Below are positions 1-11,529 of a stretch of DNA of 64,000 nt, piece by piece. Both the position numbers and the translations under genes were made by a program. Below the pieces are notes generated by a model. It made no database searches. It saw nothing but the letters and a program-made list of their open reading frames with translations, and was not told the origin of the DNA. This DNA comes from Clavaria fumosa (lineage: Eukaryota; Basidiomycota; Agaricomycetes; Agaricales; Clavariaceae). The first letter of the stretch is position 1. Every line of letters begins with the position of its first letter. The stretch lies in contig OX637794.1 in NCBI GenBank assembly GCA_951802425.1, positions 186,001 through 250,000 on the forward strand, read 5' to 3'.

Positions 1-1307
1 ATCTTTCTTTCTTTTTCACATTGCACTGACAATTTATGGAATGATTTTCTTGCCGGCTACATTGCTGCAATTGATGATGACGTGGAAGTGGACGAAGGAC
101 TCATCCTCGTTGTGCGAAAGCTCAAGAAGTGGCGGAGGCTCTGCGGGGACGAATGGACTGCCGAGCAGGCGAGGAAACAGGAGGAGGCCGAGGCCGAAAA
201 GAGACGCACGAGCGAGGAGAGGGCGGCCGCCGAGAGAGCCGCAGCGGAGGAGAGGCGGACGGAGGCGGCGAGGGCTGCCGAGAAGAGGGCGCAACTCGCC
301 CGGGCGCATCGGATTGTCGGGAGCGAGGACGGTGAGGAAGAGGAGAGGGGGGTGCAGCAGCAGCAGCAACAGCAACAGCAACAACAACAATACCAGCAAC
401 AGTTGTGCCGGCCGTGACGGATCTGACGGAGGCGGTGGAGCTGGGCGTAAATGAAGAAACGGATCCGTGGGGGCAGTCAGTGCGGGAGCCGGGGGGTCAT
501 CACCTAGTCATCAAGGTCCCCCCATTCTGGAGCATCGGGTGTGCGGGCGGATGACGGTGACGCCGGTATGGGTTGAGATTGCGAGGGGGGCAGCAGAGAA
601 ACGAGGGCGAGGGAGGAGGACCGGAGCGGGAGCGGACATCAGGTCCCGAGCTGCATGGCAACCTGGAGACAAGGTGAGTTGTCAAATGGGGTTTTTTTGA
701 GCCTTAGGTCTCTGATCCGGAAAATAGGAACACAAGCCGGCCTGCGAAGCGTGCGCCCGGAAGCGGCGCTCATGTTACGGAGTGGAAGGAGTGGCATGTC
801 AGTGGTGTCGGACCTACAAGGTGTCGTGCAGTCTCTCGGCTGTACGAGGTAAGTAATATTCTTTTTATTTCGGTGTTGAAATAATCTGAAAGGTATGTTT
901 CAGGAATGAAAGCCGAGAGGGTGGCGGTGTCCGGCACCGGAGGTAAGTCAAGAAAATATCGGATCTGCATTAGCTAATGTATCGGAGCAGGTCTGAAGGT
1001 GATGGAGGCAACTGGGAGCAAGAGGCCGAGGCGGGGTGCGACGCGGGCACCAGTCCGTGAAGATACGACCCCAGAGGAGGAGGAAGAAGACGAGATTGAG
1101 GATGATGATAGCGTGGAGATGGTGGAGCCGCCAGCAAAGCGAAAGAAAGTGGAGGTGGGTCCGAGTCGGAAAGGTAAGGAGCGGGAGACGGTGGCAGGGT
1201 CGTCTATGAGGGAGGCGCTCCAGATGATGGAAAGGGGGGCTGATCAGGTGAAGGCCAGAGCCGAGTTGCTCTGGATGCTTCTCCTTGGTGAGCTGTTTAC
1301 TGTATAA
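1..1307 (+). CDS. 3' part of a gene for a paired CX2CX6C cysteine-motif protein (partial, several introns)
   Basis: Seen: an early open stretch (about 43-417) encodes an acidic/Glu-Arg-rich coiled-coil-like segment ending in poly-Gln. A later exon (to 673) joins across a 54-bp intron (674-727, GTGAGT...TAG) to an exon with C-x2-C-x6-C-x7-C-x2-C-x6-C. Two more introns (849-903 and 943-990, both GTAAGT...CAG) keep the frame into an acidic tail with a basic patch, ending at the stop at 1305-1307. The spacing recalls fungal Zn2Cys6 zinc clusters, so metal binding is an inference; no DNA-binding role is shown. Between the poly-Gln run and the exon ending at 673 the frame changes twice, so this part has either small unrecognised introns or frameshifts (the CAG/CAA microsatellite is a likely slip site). 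The 5' end lies outside the window. A decayed relative sits at 10,153-11,030 (-). The cysteine exons are well supported; the 5' structure is not. Confidence 0.6.
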
Positions 1308-1505
1308 ATGTTTTGTGTGTTTTTCTTTTGCAATTGGATTACTATATTGTGTAAGAGAAGTGAGTAAAGGATGTGAGAGTGTAAGAAAAAGGTTAAAAGG
1401 GACGCCAGGTATAAAGTTTGGACTTGTCCGAAATTTCAATTATTATTTTTTGGTCAAAGATCAATGGATTAAAGAAAAAATAAGGGATATGATAGAGAAA
1501 AATGC

Positions 1506-2689
1506 TTAATAGCGAGGCCGAAGGTTTCGGGTTGCTCCGGAGCGTTGTGGGCGAGATTTCGGAGCGTCGGTGTCGGTGGCTTCGTTATCAAATTCATCAG
1601 ATAGTTCAGCAGTTTGGTTTTCCCCATCCTTGGTGTTGGTAGAGTTATGTGAGGCCTCGTGTGGTTGATAGCGTGAGATGTGCTCTTTTATCTCCATCGC
1701 TTGATTGATGATAGATGTGACTGGAATCAATGTTTGCAATCGCAGATAGTATGGAATGATGCGGAAAGCTGCATAGTGGATCTTTGAGACAGCGCCATCG
1801 AGTTCCGAGAGGATATATGCACTGTATTGAGTTCGGCGAACAATGATCATCAGTCCGAAGAATCACGGTTTTGTCTTCCGATTTAGTGCCATTTCTACAG
1901 CCAAATTGCAGATCAATACCAGTGATCCGGGTTTGAAATCGTAGTTGATGATAGAGTTCCGGTGTGTGTCGATGAACTGCTTGACAGATTGTTTTCGGGC
2001 AGCAAGTACTTTATCAGCGATTGTTGCTAGATCTTCTTCTCATTTTTGTAGTTGGCAGGCTCGAAGGGCTATCAGTTCCGCAGTAGTTATCGGGGCATCG
2101 GCGGTCAGAATTAGATATGTTGCTTCGGATATGTTGAAAGGGAAAAGTGGTTCAACGCCATGTGTGATGTAAAATGGAGAGTGACTGGTGGATCATTGGA
2201 TTGTGGTTCGTTCTGCCCAAATGACTGAGGGTAAAACGTCTGGCCATTTCGATTTGTCTCCATCTGCTGCTTTGATTAACGACTTGTGGACTGACCGGTG
2301 GGCATGTTCAATGATGCCATTAGTGCGGGAATTATATCTGGAGATACAGATGTGACAGATTCCATACCATTTCTTGAGGAAATCGAGGGCCTTGATAAAT
2401 GGGGTACTGTTATCCATAATGATCTCCTCTACTGCTCCCCATCAGCACAGTATATCTTCAAATATGAAGGTTCCGAGAAGTCGGGCAGTCTCGTTTCGTA
2501 GCAGTCTCGCTTCCGGATATGTGGATAATGAGCATCGGGCATGGAGAAGAAGTCGAAAACTGCGAGCCCTGGGTAGGAACATGGTATCAATGTGCGCTCA
2601 ATGGAAAAGACCGGCTGGTGTGGCGACCATTGGTGGAATAAAGATCTTCCAGATTTGCCGAGTCTGGCACTGGTGACAAGTTTGGACAA
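1506..2689 (-). pseudogene. Element G integrase (core and C-terminus), broken
   Basis: Three minus-strand pieces: 2,429-2,689 (N-terminal zinc-binding/core region), 2,193-2,417 (core, with a YNSRTNGIIEHAHRSV-type motif carrying the last catalytic Glu) and 1,506-1,850 (the C-terminal tail, an A-Y-I-L-S-E-L-D-G segment that follows the core in this lineage). Stops and frame changes separate them. It would have inserted the element's cDNA; it is not functional now. Confidence 0.75.
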
Positions 2690-2941
2690 ACCACTTTACG
2701 TCTTGATCCAACACCGGCCACCAGAACCGATTTAAGATACATGTCTGGATAATGTAAACACCTTTGTGGCCAAGTGAATCGTGTGCCTCAGTGATAATTG
2801 CAAGCCATTTGTAGTCCGGAGGTACTACCTGGTGGCATCTGTTAGGTCAGCGACACCATAGCTTGTTATCAAGGATGAAGAACTCAGGTGCGGAGCAGAC
2901 TAATCGTCGGAACTGGTTTGTGTTGGTGCCAGAAGGATGGA

Positions 2942-3687
2942 TCAGGTTTCGAAGGAAAGATTCAATTTTGCGGATCTTTTCTTTGCTGCGTCTGACCAGG
3001 GTATAAAGATAGTGAAGGATTCGTTGGGGGCTGGTGAATCATTGGATGGTACCATCGAATTGAGTAGCATCAATCCTGTGTGAAGTTGGAAGCCAGTATG
3101 AGTGATACCAGGGGGGTGCACCTCGGATGGGTAGTAAGATTCCGGTGCTCGATTCATGTGTTCCATGGCGAACACATAGCTCCGATTGATCCACTCTTCA
3201 TGATCTTCGGACTCAGTGTCTTCCTCACCATCTGTGGCATGTCGGCATGATAATCCATCGGCTCTGGTGTGTTTATTTGCGGGAATATGAACAAGGTCGA
3301 AATCGAAAAGCAGTATACCAGCAATCCATCGATTCATGGCAGCGTTTGGTTGGATGTCTGGATTGTTTAGCATACCCTTAATGAATTTAGTGCCCATTTT
3401 GACAATGAATTTCGGAAGGTGATAAGGTAAATCCGATATGACTGAAGTGCGCAGAACAGTCCGTATAACTCAATTTTTGCTTGAGAGTATCAGGCCTCGC
3501 GTTCATTCCAGGTAATCAAACTGAATCTAGATGGGTACCAGATTCCATCTTCTCTGATTTGAAATAGTGCAAAGCCGACTGTGATGTTGGACGAGTCAAT
3601 GGCCATAATCACGGGCCATCCAGAGCGGTAATTGATCAGTCGAACGGTGGATGAGTTGACTATTACATCCTTAAGTCGGTCCATCAA
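2942..3687 (-). pseudogene. Element G RNase H domain, broken
   Basis: The piece at 3,490-3,687 holds the RNase H start (A-I-D-S-S-N-I-T-V-G-F-A-L-F-Q). The piece at 2,942-3,397 holds the C-terminal part (H-I-P-A-N-K-H-T-R-A-D-G-L-S), followed by an acidic linker to integrase. The two are in different frames. Placement between RT and integrase is as expected for gypsy Pol. Confidence 0.7.
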
Positions 3688-3731
3688 ATTTTGCTCTTCT
3701 TCTTCAAACCTGAATGGAACATCCTTGCAAG

Positions 3732-5015
3732 TCAGATTGATGAGTGGTCAGGCAAGTACTGCATAGTTTTTAATGAATATCTGGAGTAGTCTGCAAATGA
3801 TCGGACATCTGTGAGTGTTTCACATGGAGGCCAGTCTCGAATACGCTGAACATTGGAAGCATCCGGAACTTGCCCTTCATATGTGCACATGTGTCCAGTA
3901 ACTATTGTTTCGGGGGTGCAAATTGTTGTTTTCTTGCCATTAATGGTTCCTCCAACTTTCTTGATTCGTTGGAGCACCCGGTTGACATTATTTAAATGCT
4001 CCCAAACAAACTGCCATATTTGCGGATTCTCCGGGATCGTCTTGTAAGTGCCATCCGGAAGCTTGTATCGGGTTTCTGGGCCCTTAATTGCTACATCATC
4101 TACAAATGGGATGGTGACATGCGGAATTTCATCTTGCAAGATATGCGTGATGTCTCCATGCATAATTTGCGTCACGTTGGTGTATCCCATCAGGACGCAA
4201 GTGAGCCGTTTGACTCCGAGAGGGGTTTGAAATGTGGTAAGGTCTCGGCTTCACTCATCGAGAGACTGTTGATCGAAGGAGACAAATAAATCGAGTGATC
4301 CGTAGCATCCGCGTCCAGCAAATGATTCTGCAAAAACCTCCATTATTGGGGGAACTGCCGAGTTGCTGATAGTGACTTTGTTCAATGGCTGGAGGTTGTG
4401 TACGAGTCAGAGGGACTTTCCATCTTTCTTTAACACACAAAACCACTGGGACTGATAAGATGAATTGGATTCTTCGTAGACTCCAGCTGCTATCTTTTCT
4501 CAGATAACCTTTAGGACTTCATTGTAGATGCCAGGGGGAATCAGTATATTTTTGAAAATCCAGGGGACATGTTTGACTGTTGGGATGATAATTGGATCAA
4601 AGTATTTTGCGTTGAATCGTCCTTTTTCAGTCTCCATCCAAGCGAAGGCATCTTCCTGGGCTTTGATAAGATAGTGAACAAGTTCTTCTTCCTCCGGCCA
4701 TAAGAATCCGGTGGGGTTTGTGTTATGCGCATCTTTCTGGTCTTGAGTATATCAGAGACTGGGGGTGAAATCGGGGGGGTGTGTTGGAAGAGTCGGTATA
4801 TCGGCTAGGGGGTCTGGATGCCATCGTCAGACAATACAGAATTCTTCGGGTACTGTCGCTTTGATTGGATTGATGCAGTTCGCCACCTTCTTATATTTCT
4901 TTCCTAAGTAAACTGGCAAAATGGCATCTGTAGACAGGACCTTCATTTCGGAGGAATTGTTGTACAGGGGATATGCGATATTCGGATGTGTCAGTTCACA
5001 TTTGGTAGCGACCGG
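3732..5015 (-). pseudogene. Element G reverse transcriptase and upstream linker, broken
   Basis: The piece at 3,732-4,190 contains the RT catalytic box F-V-D-D followed by K-G-P, then the palm/thumb and connection. The pieces at 4,255-4,446, 4,541-4,732 and 4,827-5,015 are the fingers and the protease-RT linker (a K-Y-K-K-V-x-x-x-I-x-P segment marks the linker). At least four frame breaks separate them. The linker ends where the family F LTR begins. Confidence 0.72.
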
Positions 5016-5922
5016 TGTAAGGATTATATGTGGTCTAAACACGGAAATATGACAGAAACCGACTATCCGGATATTTTGCGATCCAAGGCAATTACGTGCG
5101 ATACGATCTGATAACCATCCGACACCGTCCGATAACGTCCAATAGCATCTGATATATATTCGATATCGGACTCCCCGGTCTTCAATCCCCCGTGACGATC
5201 ACAGCCCGCAGGTCTCACACACCGCCCACGCCTTTCTATTTCATCACTCCAGCATGGTCAGCGCTCGACATACTCACTATTCCATTCCCATTCCTTTATT
5301 TCATATAACATGCTGTAAATTTCATATTGTGATCCCTTTCAACCATTCAATCATTTGAACGTTTCAAACCCTTTGCAGTACTTTGCCCATTGTTCCTAAT
5401 ACCCCTTTGCTGTACCAGCCCCACTTTCCTTCAGTTTACGAGCGGTCCGGACATCGGACATTTCATTCCTCTGAGCTACTCAATTCCCTTGTGATATAAC
5501 TCCTCCATATAACCCTTCACGCGACATGGCGCTGTTCCATATGTTTTCCGGACATTTCCATACATTCCAATTTGCCGTACTTACAGAACTGTACTTAAGC
5601 ACACTTCGGACTATATGGAAATCCAGCTTTTTGAATGCCCACATCGTGCTGTGATTTTTAGCAAGCTCACCCTTCGTCGTACCTATTGATCCGCTGGCCT
5701 TCGTCGTTGCTGGCCCCTCCAACCTTCGATCCAAACATCGGACTCTATCGGATCCGATACCGGATACTCCGGACAACGTATATTTTCACTCTCTGAACCT
5801 TTTTACACTCAACCTCCACATCCTCCAAGGTTCTGTCTAGTGTACCCATTGTGTAATAAGACCCCCTGAAGAACCCGGCCACGAACATCTATTTGCAGCC
5901 AACACCTGTACAGCCTACTACA
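5016..5922 (-). mobile_element. Solo LTR of family F inserted in element G
   Basis: About 907 bp, nearly collinear with the LTR of element F at 27,462-28,356. On the plus strand it begins TGTAAGGAT and ends CCTACTACA, i.e. TG...CA. No internal sequence is attached and G's Pol resumes on both sides (linker on the left, protease on the right), so this is a solo LTR left by LTR-LTR recombination. The flanks read CCGG before and CTGG after: a 4-bp near-match that differs by a CpG transition, as expected for an old target-site duplication. Confidence 0.85.
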
Positions 5923-6121
5923 CTGGGGAATCAACAGAATCGAGAGAAATGTCCAAGACACTGATACAAGGATCAAGAGGGGCTAGATTTACAAAGAGAT
6001 GATGAGGAATTCTGAACGGAAGTGGAAAAGATGGCTGGAGTCTCATATTTGGGTATAGTTTCCATGTCCACATTGATCAGAGGTGAGTCCATAGATTTGC
6101 GGATGTTCGAGGCTCCAGCCA

Positions 6122-6721
6122 TCAAAAATCCGGATGCGGTTTCTTATTCTTCAATGTTTTGCAGATCGGGATTCGCTCTTTTGTTGGCACTATGATTCGT
6201 TCTCCTGTGTTTGGATCATTTAGAATGAGGTCCTGGGCCCCATGGGGATGATCGATTGTTTGCGAGCCAGTTAGCATAAAAAATGGTCGTCTGACAAGAA
6301 CCTGGCAGGGCAGTGTGTCTGCCACTTGCATTTGAACATGGAACGTGCACAGACCGATCTGTAAAGGGGAATTTTTGATGAGTCTGAGCATCAGAGCAAT
6401 GGTACCATGAGAGGATTCCATGTGAATAACGTGTTCAGAGTGTAGTGGATTGCCAAGTTTCTCCCAGACGTCTCGCCGCATTGCTACAATCGAACTTCCC
6501 TGGTCGAGAAGGCACTCCACAGCGATTCGACCATCCAATATGCCTTCTACAATGCGGAGCGGAGCGGCATCGACTGCCACAACGAGATCGGAGGTGTCCG
6601 GAGCCGTAACATTTGTGTAGAGTGTATCCTGCACTGCAGAGACCGTGACCAGAACACGGCGGGCAGTGACCATATCCTTCATCTTTTTGCGGACATCTCT
6701 GGAAATGGCAAGTAGTTCACA
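6122..6721 (-). pseudogene. Element G retroviral-type aspartic protease domain
   Basis: A 200-codon open segment with D-Q-G-S-S (D-T/S-G-A/S type active site; the usual Thr/Ser is Gln here) followed by hydrophobic strands and a flap-like region, as in gypsy proteases. The open frame runs about 14 codons past 6,721 into antisense of the neighbouring D copy, so its apparent start at 6,763 is not native. It belongs to the same element as the RT at 3.7-5.0 kb and is separated from it by the inserted LTR. Confidence 0.7.
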
Positions 6722-6800
6722 AGGCACCTCCATCTGGGTTACCAAAGCAGTCCAGCTCTCCATTCAGCTCTCCCCCATGGATCTGACTAACATCTTACTG

Positions 6801-8395
6801 ATCTTGACCCCTCATGTGATGTGATCTTGGGAATGAATTGGCTGTTCCAACGCAACCTGCTGGTTGACTGGACTACTGCCCAGATAACACCCAGACCATC
6901 TATAAATGAGAAAAAAACTCTGGAATCTGTCCTGGAGGGTGCACTGGCCAGCACTCTCCATTCTGTCCCTTTGTCCACCTCTGTCTCTCTGTCTGTCTCC
7001 ATTCCATGTGCTTTGGCTCAACCATCATCTGCAGCACATCCTTGACACCACCCAGGAGGATCTCCTCTCTGTCCCAGAGGAGTACAGGGATTTTCTGGAC
7101 ATCTTCAGTAAAAAGAAGGCAGACACCCTGGCTCTGCACCAACCATCTGGAGGGGCAATCTCTTCTGCCAGGTATAGTCTATCCTTTGTTGCAGTCTGAA
7201 CTCAGTGAACTCCACAAGTTTCTGGATGAGCATCTCTGCATCAGATCCATATGTCTGAGCCATTCTCCACATGGAGCACCTGTGCTCTTCATCCAGAAAA
7301 AGAATGGAACACTCTGACACTGTGTTGATTTCCATGGTCTCAATAAAGTGACCAAAAAGGACCATTATCCACTTCTGCTAACCAAAGATCTTCTTGATGT
7401 TCCAGGAAAAGCCCAAATCTACACTAAACTTGACCTCCAACATGCATACCACCTGGTCCATATTGCTGAGGGTGATGAATGGAAGACCATATTCTGCACC
7501 CAATATGGGTCCTTCAAATGGTGTGATGCCCTTTGGGCTCACAAACACACCCACCATTTTCCAGCATTTCATGAACAATGTCTTCTCTGACCTCCTTGAC
7601 ATGTTCATGGTTGTCTATCTTGATGACATCCTCATCTACTCTGAGGACCCAGAACAACATGTATGAACATGTCTGAGAGGTACTCCAAAGGCTCCAGAAG
7701 AACAGTCTCTTCCTGAACCCAGCTAAGTGTGAATTTCATGCTGAGACCATGGAGTACCTTGGATTTGTCTTATCTCCAGCTGGACCTTCTATGGAAACAA
7801 CTAAAGTTAAAGCTATACAGGAATGGCCCACTCCGCAGAAGGTCAAAGATGTACAGTCCTTCCTTGGATTTGCCAATTTCTATTGCTGTTTCATCCATGG
7901 CTACTCCAATGTTGTCTCTCCAATGAACTGCCTCACTTATAAGAACATACAGTGGCATTGGTCTGACAACTGCCAGTCCACTTTTGACTCTCTACAAACT
8001 GTGTTCTCCTCCATGCTGATCCTCTCACACTTTATCCCTGGAGCTCTGCTTATAGTCAAAACCAACACCTCAGACTATGCTGTTTCCATGATTCTCTCTA
8101 CGGTCACCTCCGACAGTGAAGTCCATCCTATCACTTTTCATTTCCACACCCTGGGCATTTACCACTTGGAGGCATTATCTCGAAGGTTCTGAAACTCTGG
8201 TCAACATTGTTACTGACCACAAGAACCTTGAGTATTTCTCCATGGTCTGCCTGCTCACCTGGTGTCAAGCCAGGTGGTTGAAGTTCCTCTCCCAGTTCAA
8301 TTTCATGATCTGATTCTGCCCCAGTCACCTTGGAATGAAACCTGATGTTGACTAGACATTGGGATGTCTATCCCAAAGAGGTGGATAGTGATCAT
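6801..8395 (+). pseudogene. D-prime protease end, reverse transcriptase and RNase H, broken
   Basis: Fragments match D Pol: V-I-L-G-M-N-W-L-F protease end (6,821-7,045), RT fingers (7,348-7,590), the palm with [11 protein letters not shown] (7,394-7,666), thumb/connection and RNase H start (7,749-8,192) and the RNase H end (8,116-8,313). Frame changes and stops, mostly at former CpG sites, break the reading frame. The YLDD box survives, but the polyprotein is clearly dead. Confidence 0.85.
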
Positions 8396-8505
8396 GCCTG
8401 CATCAATCCACAGAATCTCTAGCCAATGTTCACTGGTGGACAATTGATTTCATCACTCCAAGCTTCATTGCTCTATGTGCTGCACTACATGCATGTGCCT
8501 CATTC

Positions 8506-9835
8506 GTGATTGACAATAATCAACTCTGTGAGGATATCTGGTTTGGACTCTTGCTTGATCCTGTGATCACTCCAATTCTGCAGGACCTCTGCTTGAACTC
8601 CATGGACAACAATGGACTTCTCTGTGAGTGCAGACAGATTTATGTACCAGATGTTGATGACCTCCAATTCTGCATTTTACATGCAAGACATGATCACCCA
8701 CTTGCTGAACATTTTGGTTGGACCAAGACTATGGCCTTGGTCTTCAGGGACTATTCCTGGCCAAAACTCCAAGGATTTGTATCAGACTTTTGCAAATCTT
8801 GCACAACTTGTGGTAGGGTGAAAGCCCCTCAGCATAAGCCATATGAAATGCTTAAGCAGCTGCCCATACCTGAGAAACTGTGGAATTCCATCTCGATGGA
8901 TTTCATTGAGCAACTCCCCAAGAGCTCTGGTTTTACCACAATCTTGGTGGTTGTTGATAGGTTTATGAAGCAGGGGATTTTCATCCCAACAACCAACAAA
9001 GTGAACTCCACAGAGTTGGCTTGCCTGTTCATACCTCACATCTTTTCAAAACATGGAGTTCTGTCACATGTCACCTCTGATTGTGGCTCTGAGTTTGTCT
9101 CCCATTTCTTCTGCTCATTGGGCAAAGTCCTTGATATGACTTTGCACTTTACCTCCAGATATCATCTGGAGGGCAACAGACAAACAGAGCACTAACCAGA
9201 CATTGGAACAATACCTCTGTTGTTACTGCAATTACCAGCAGGACAACTGGTCTGAACTGCTGCCTCTAGTGGAGTTTGCCTACAACAATGCTCTGAGTGC
9301 CACTACTGGGGTTTCTCCATTCTTTGCAAACAAGGGCTATCATCTGAACATATTGGTGTACCCTGAACATGAAGTAATCTTGGTTTGTGCCTGAGAACTT
9401 GCTGTGGACTTGGATGAGCTCCACCAAGAACTCCATACCCACATTGCCAATGCACAATGTCACTATCAAGGTCCAGCAGACACCCATCGGGCTCTGGCAC
9501 TGAGGTTTAAGGTTGGAAACCAAGTCTACATTAAGGCAAAGTTTTTCCATACCACCAGACCATCCCAGAAGCTCTCTGAAAGGTTCCTTGGACCTTTCGA
9601 GATCATTGGAGAGGCTGGCTTGCATCCCTTCATACTCCAACTCCCTGAAGCCATGTGAGTGGTCCACCCTGTCTTCCACATTTCTAACTCCAAGATCAAC
9701 AAACACCACACCTGCAAACTCCTTTACTTGGTGCAGTGGGACCAATGAGGAAACATCTTGGTTACCAGCTACAGACCTTGTACACACCTCTGAGGCTGTT
9801 TTGGACTTCCATCCATGCATATCTGAACAAGCCTG
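8506..9835 (+). pseudogene. D-prime integrase and chromodomain, broken
   Basis: The longest surviving piece (8,506-9,195) covers the HHCC zinc domain (H-x-H-P-L-A-E-H-F ... C-x2-C) and the catalytic core, with M-D-F-I-E-Q-L and T-S-D-C-G-S-E-F. The core end and C-terminal domain follow at 9,203-9,658, then a deleted/decayed chromodomain (about 9,700-9,835) that keeps the C-K-L-L-Y-L-V start. A stop replaces the codon after Q-T-E-H at 9,193. Confidence 0.82.
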
Positions 9836-10080
9836 GACCTCTCAATTCCCTTTGATCTGTCTCTCTGTCTCCTTGTCTCTCTGTCTCTCCTCTCTGCTTT
9901 CTCCACTTTCTCTGAATCCCAAAAAAAAAAAAAAAACCTTTGTTCTTCTCCAAAAAACTCTGAAATTTTATTTCATCAAGTCCAACTCTGGACTTTTCTT
10001 CTGTTTCTCTGTTCCACTTTACCTCATTTTCTGTTTTCACACTGCTTACTTTCACTCAAGTTCAAAAGATAAAAGATAAA

Positions 10081-10152
10081 TTTTATAAAAGAAAAGATAA
10101 AAGATAAAAAAAGAAACAATAAATAAGTAGATAATATATATATATATATATA
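10081..10152. repeat. AT-rich simple repeat with (TA)n tract
   Basis: AAAGATAAA-type runs followed by about 10 TA units (10,132-10,152). It separates the D-prime tail from the stop codon of the next minus-strand relic. Confidence 0.8.
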
Positions 10153-11030
10153 TTAGGCAGAGGGGGGTGAGCCAGGCAATGCTTGTAAAACTCCTTCAGG
10201 CTCCTTCAGCCTGGACTCTGCTCCTACTTCCCCCTCCTCTGCCTCTGCCTCTTTCTCCTTCTCCACCTCTGCCTCCATCTCTGCCTCCACCTCCACCTCT
10301 GCATCCATCTCTGCATCCTCCTTCTCCTTCTCTCCCTCCATCTCCATCTCTGCCTCTGACTCTACCACCATCTTCTCTCCCTCTGCTTTCTCCTCCACCT
10401 CTGCCTCCACCCCCCACTTCCCCATAAAAAACTCTTGGAGGATCCTCCAATCCTCTGCCACTGCCTTCTGCTCCACCCTCCACTCCTTCCTCTCCACCCT
10501 TGCCTCCTTCCTCCACTCCTCCAACTCTGCCACACTGCAGGCCACCAAGTCAAGGGTGGCCTTTGCCAACCTCGCCCACTCCACTTCTGCCCTCTCCACC
10601 TCTGCTTGCAGAGCCCGCACCTCCCACACCTCCACCTCCTCCTCTACCACCTTTTTTGACTTCACAGAGTGGAGTCTCTTCTGCTCCAGCCCCTCTGCCT
10701 CTCCACCCACACACTTCTGCTTCACCCCCACACAGGCAACACATGAAGTGCCCTGCCCTCCACTTGGGTACATGCAGCCCAGTGACAACAGCCAGCACTG
10801 CATGCATACCCCTCGCTCCACCTCAGACTCTGGCATTGGATTCCGCTTCTGCCCCACTCCATGCACTCATGCGATCTCCTCCACATGCCACTTCACCTCC
10901 ACTGCCTTCACCCACTCCATCTCCTCCCACCACACCTGATCCACTTCCTCCCTCTTCTTCCACTTGTCCTCCTCCTGTGCCTTCTTCTCTTGAACCACCT
11001 TGCAAGGGCCACAATCTTGGGGTCCTCATA
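10153..11030 (-). pseudogene. Decayed paralogue of the paired CX2CX6C cysteine-motif protein
   Basis: Minus-strand open frame 10,866-10,153 (237 codons) contains C-x2-C-x6-C-x10-C-x2-C-x6-C followed by a long Glu/Val/Ala-rich coiled-coil segment. The same frame continues upstream past a TGA (a likely CGA-to-TGA change) into another K/E/W-rich helix to about 11,030. The cysteine pattern is that of the gene at 1-1,307, but the domain order differs: here the coiled coil follows the cysteines. Almost every CG is lost, so this is probably a silenced family copy. Function unknown. The plus-strand Ser/Pro/His-rich open frames over the same stretch are shadows. Confidence 0.6.
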
Positions 11031-11067
11031 CTCTGGATGCATGGGGATGGTGACCACAGGGCATGGT

Positions 11068-11529
11068 AATGCACTATTGGTGGGATATTGACCCTATAAG
11101 ATATGTGGAAATTGACCTATTGGTGGTTTTGTGGTGCTGGCACCTAATTGAAAATGGTTCAGGCACCTAATTCCAACCCATTTGTGGAGTGGATATTGCC
11201 TTTTTTGGCATCCTGTGCCTAATAGTTTCCCAGATCCCAAGCACCTAATAGAATTGAGGAATATTGTACCTAAAGATCACCTGAAAAGGGGGCATTGGTG
11301 AAAATTGGGGAATAGGTCATGTGACCTAGTGAATGGGGCCTATGGCTTTACCTGGCAGCTAAGGGTTGAAATTCCCACAATCCTACACCATTCTTGTTTT
11401 ACAGAATTGGTGTAGGATTTAGGGTTAGGAAGAAGCAAACCCCATGCCAATATCTTAGGTATTAGGCTTGCTATGAATATTTCTTTAGATTTTCCACCAA
11501 TGCACTATTAGTGGGATATTGACCCTATA
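11068..11529. repeat. 31-bp direct repeat flanking about 400 bp
   Basis: AATGCACTATTGGTGGGATA... at 11,068-11,098 recurs at 11,499-11,529 with one difference (G/A). The spacer repeats GCACCTAAT several times. Possible ends of a small unclassified element, or a long target-site duplication. Confidence 0.5.

Larger units (their letters stand above)
1506..6721 (-). mobile_element. Element G: decayed Ty3/gypsy retrotransposon, split by a solo LTR
   Basis: On the minus strand, fragments read in order protease (6,122-6,721), pre-RT linker, reverse transcriptase, RNase H, integrase and integrase C-terminus (ending at 1,506), each broken by stops or frameshifts. The order is that of a gypsy Pol. The copy lacks recognisable LTRs and Gag: its left end stops about 200 bp from the cysteine-motif gene, and its right end gives way to the plus-strand D copy at about 6,722. 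A 907-bp LTR of family F (5,016-5,922) separates the protease part from the linker/RT part. The residue pattern around the RT active site (F-V-D-D-x-x-x-K-G-P) is typical of a lineage common in agaric genomes. Confidence 0.85.
6722..10080 (+). mobile_element. Decayed 5'-truncated copy of element D (D-prime)
   Basis: From CCTCCATCTGGGTTACC (about 6,722) to the A-run near 9,920 and the AT-rich tail, this aligns base for base with element D at about 60,210-63,990. It starts inside the protease domain and has no LTR at either end. Most positions with CG in D carry TG or CA here; this generates many stops and is the main difference between the copies. PR, RT, RNase H, integrase and chromodomain follow in order. 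Confidence 0.9.

Noticed and set aside
10167..11069. Plus-strand Pro/Ser/Leu-rich open frames
   Set aside because: Antisense shadows of the Glu-rich coiled coil on the minus strand.
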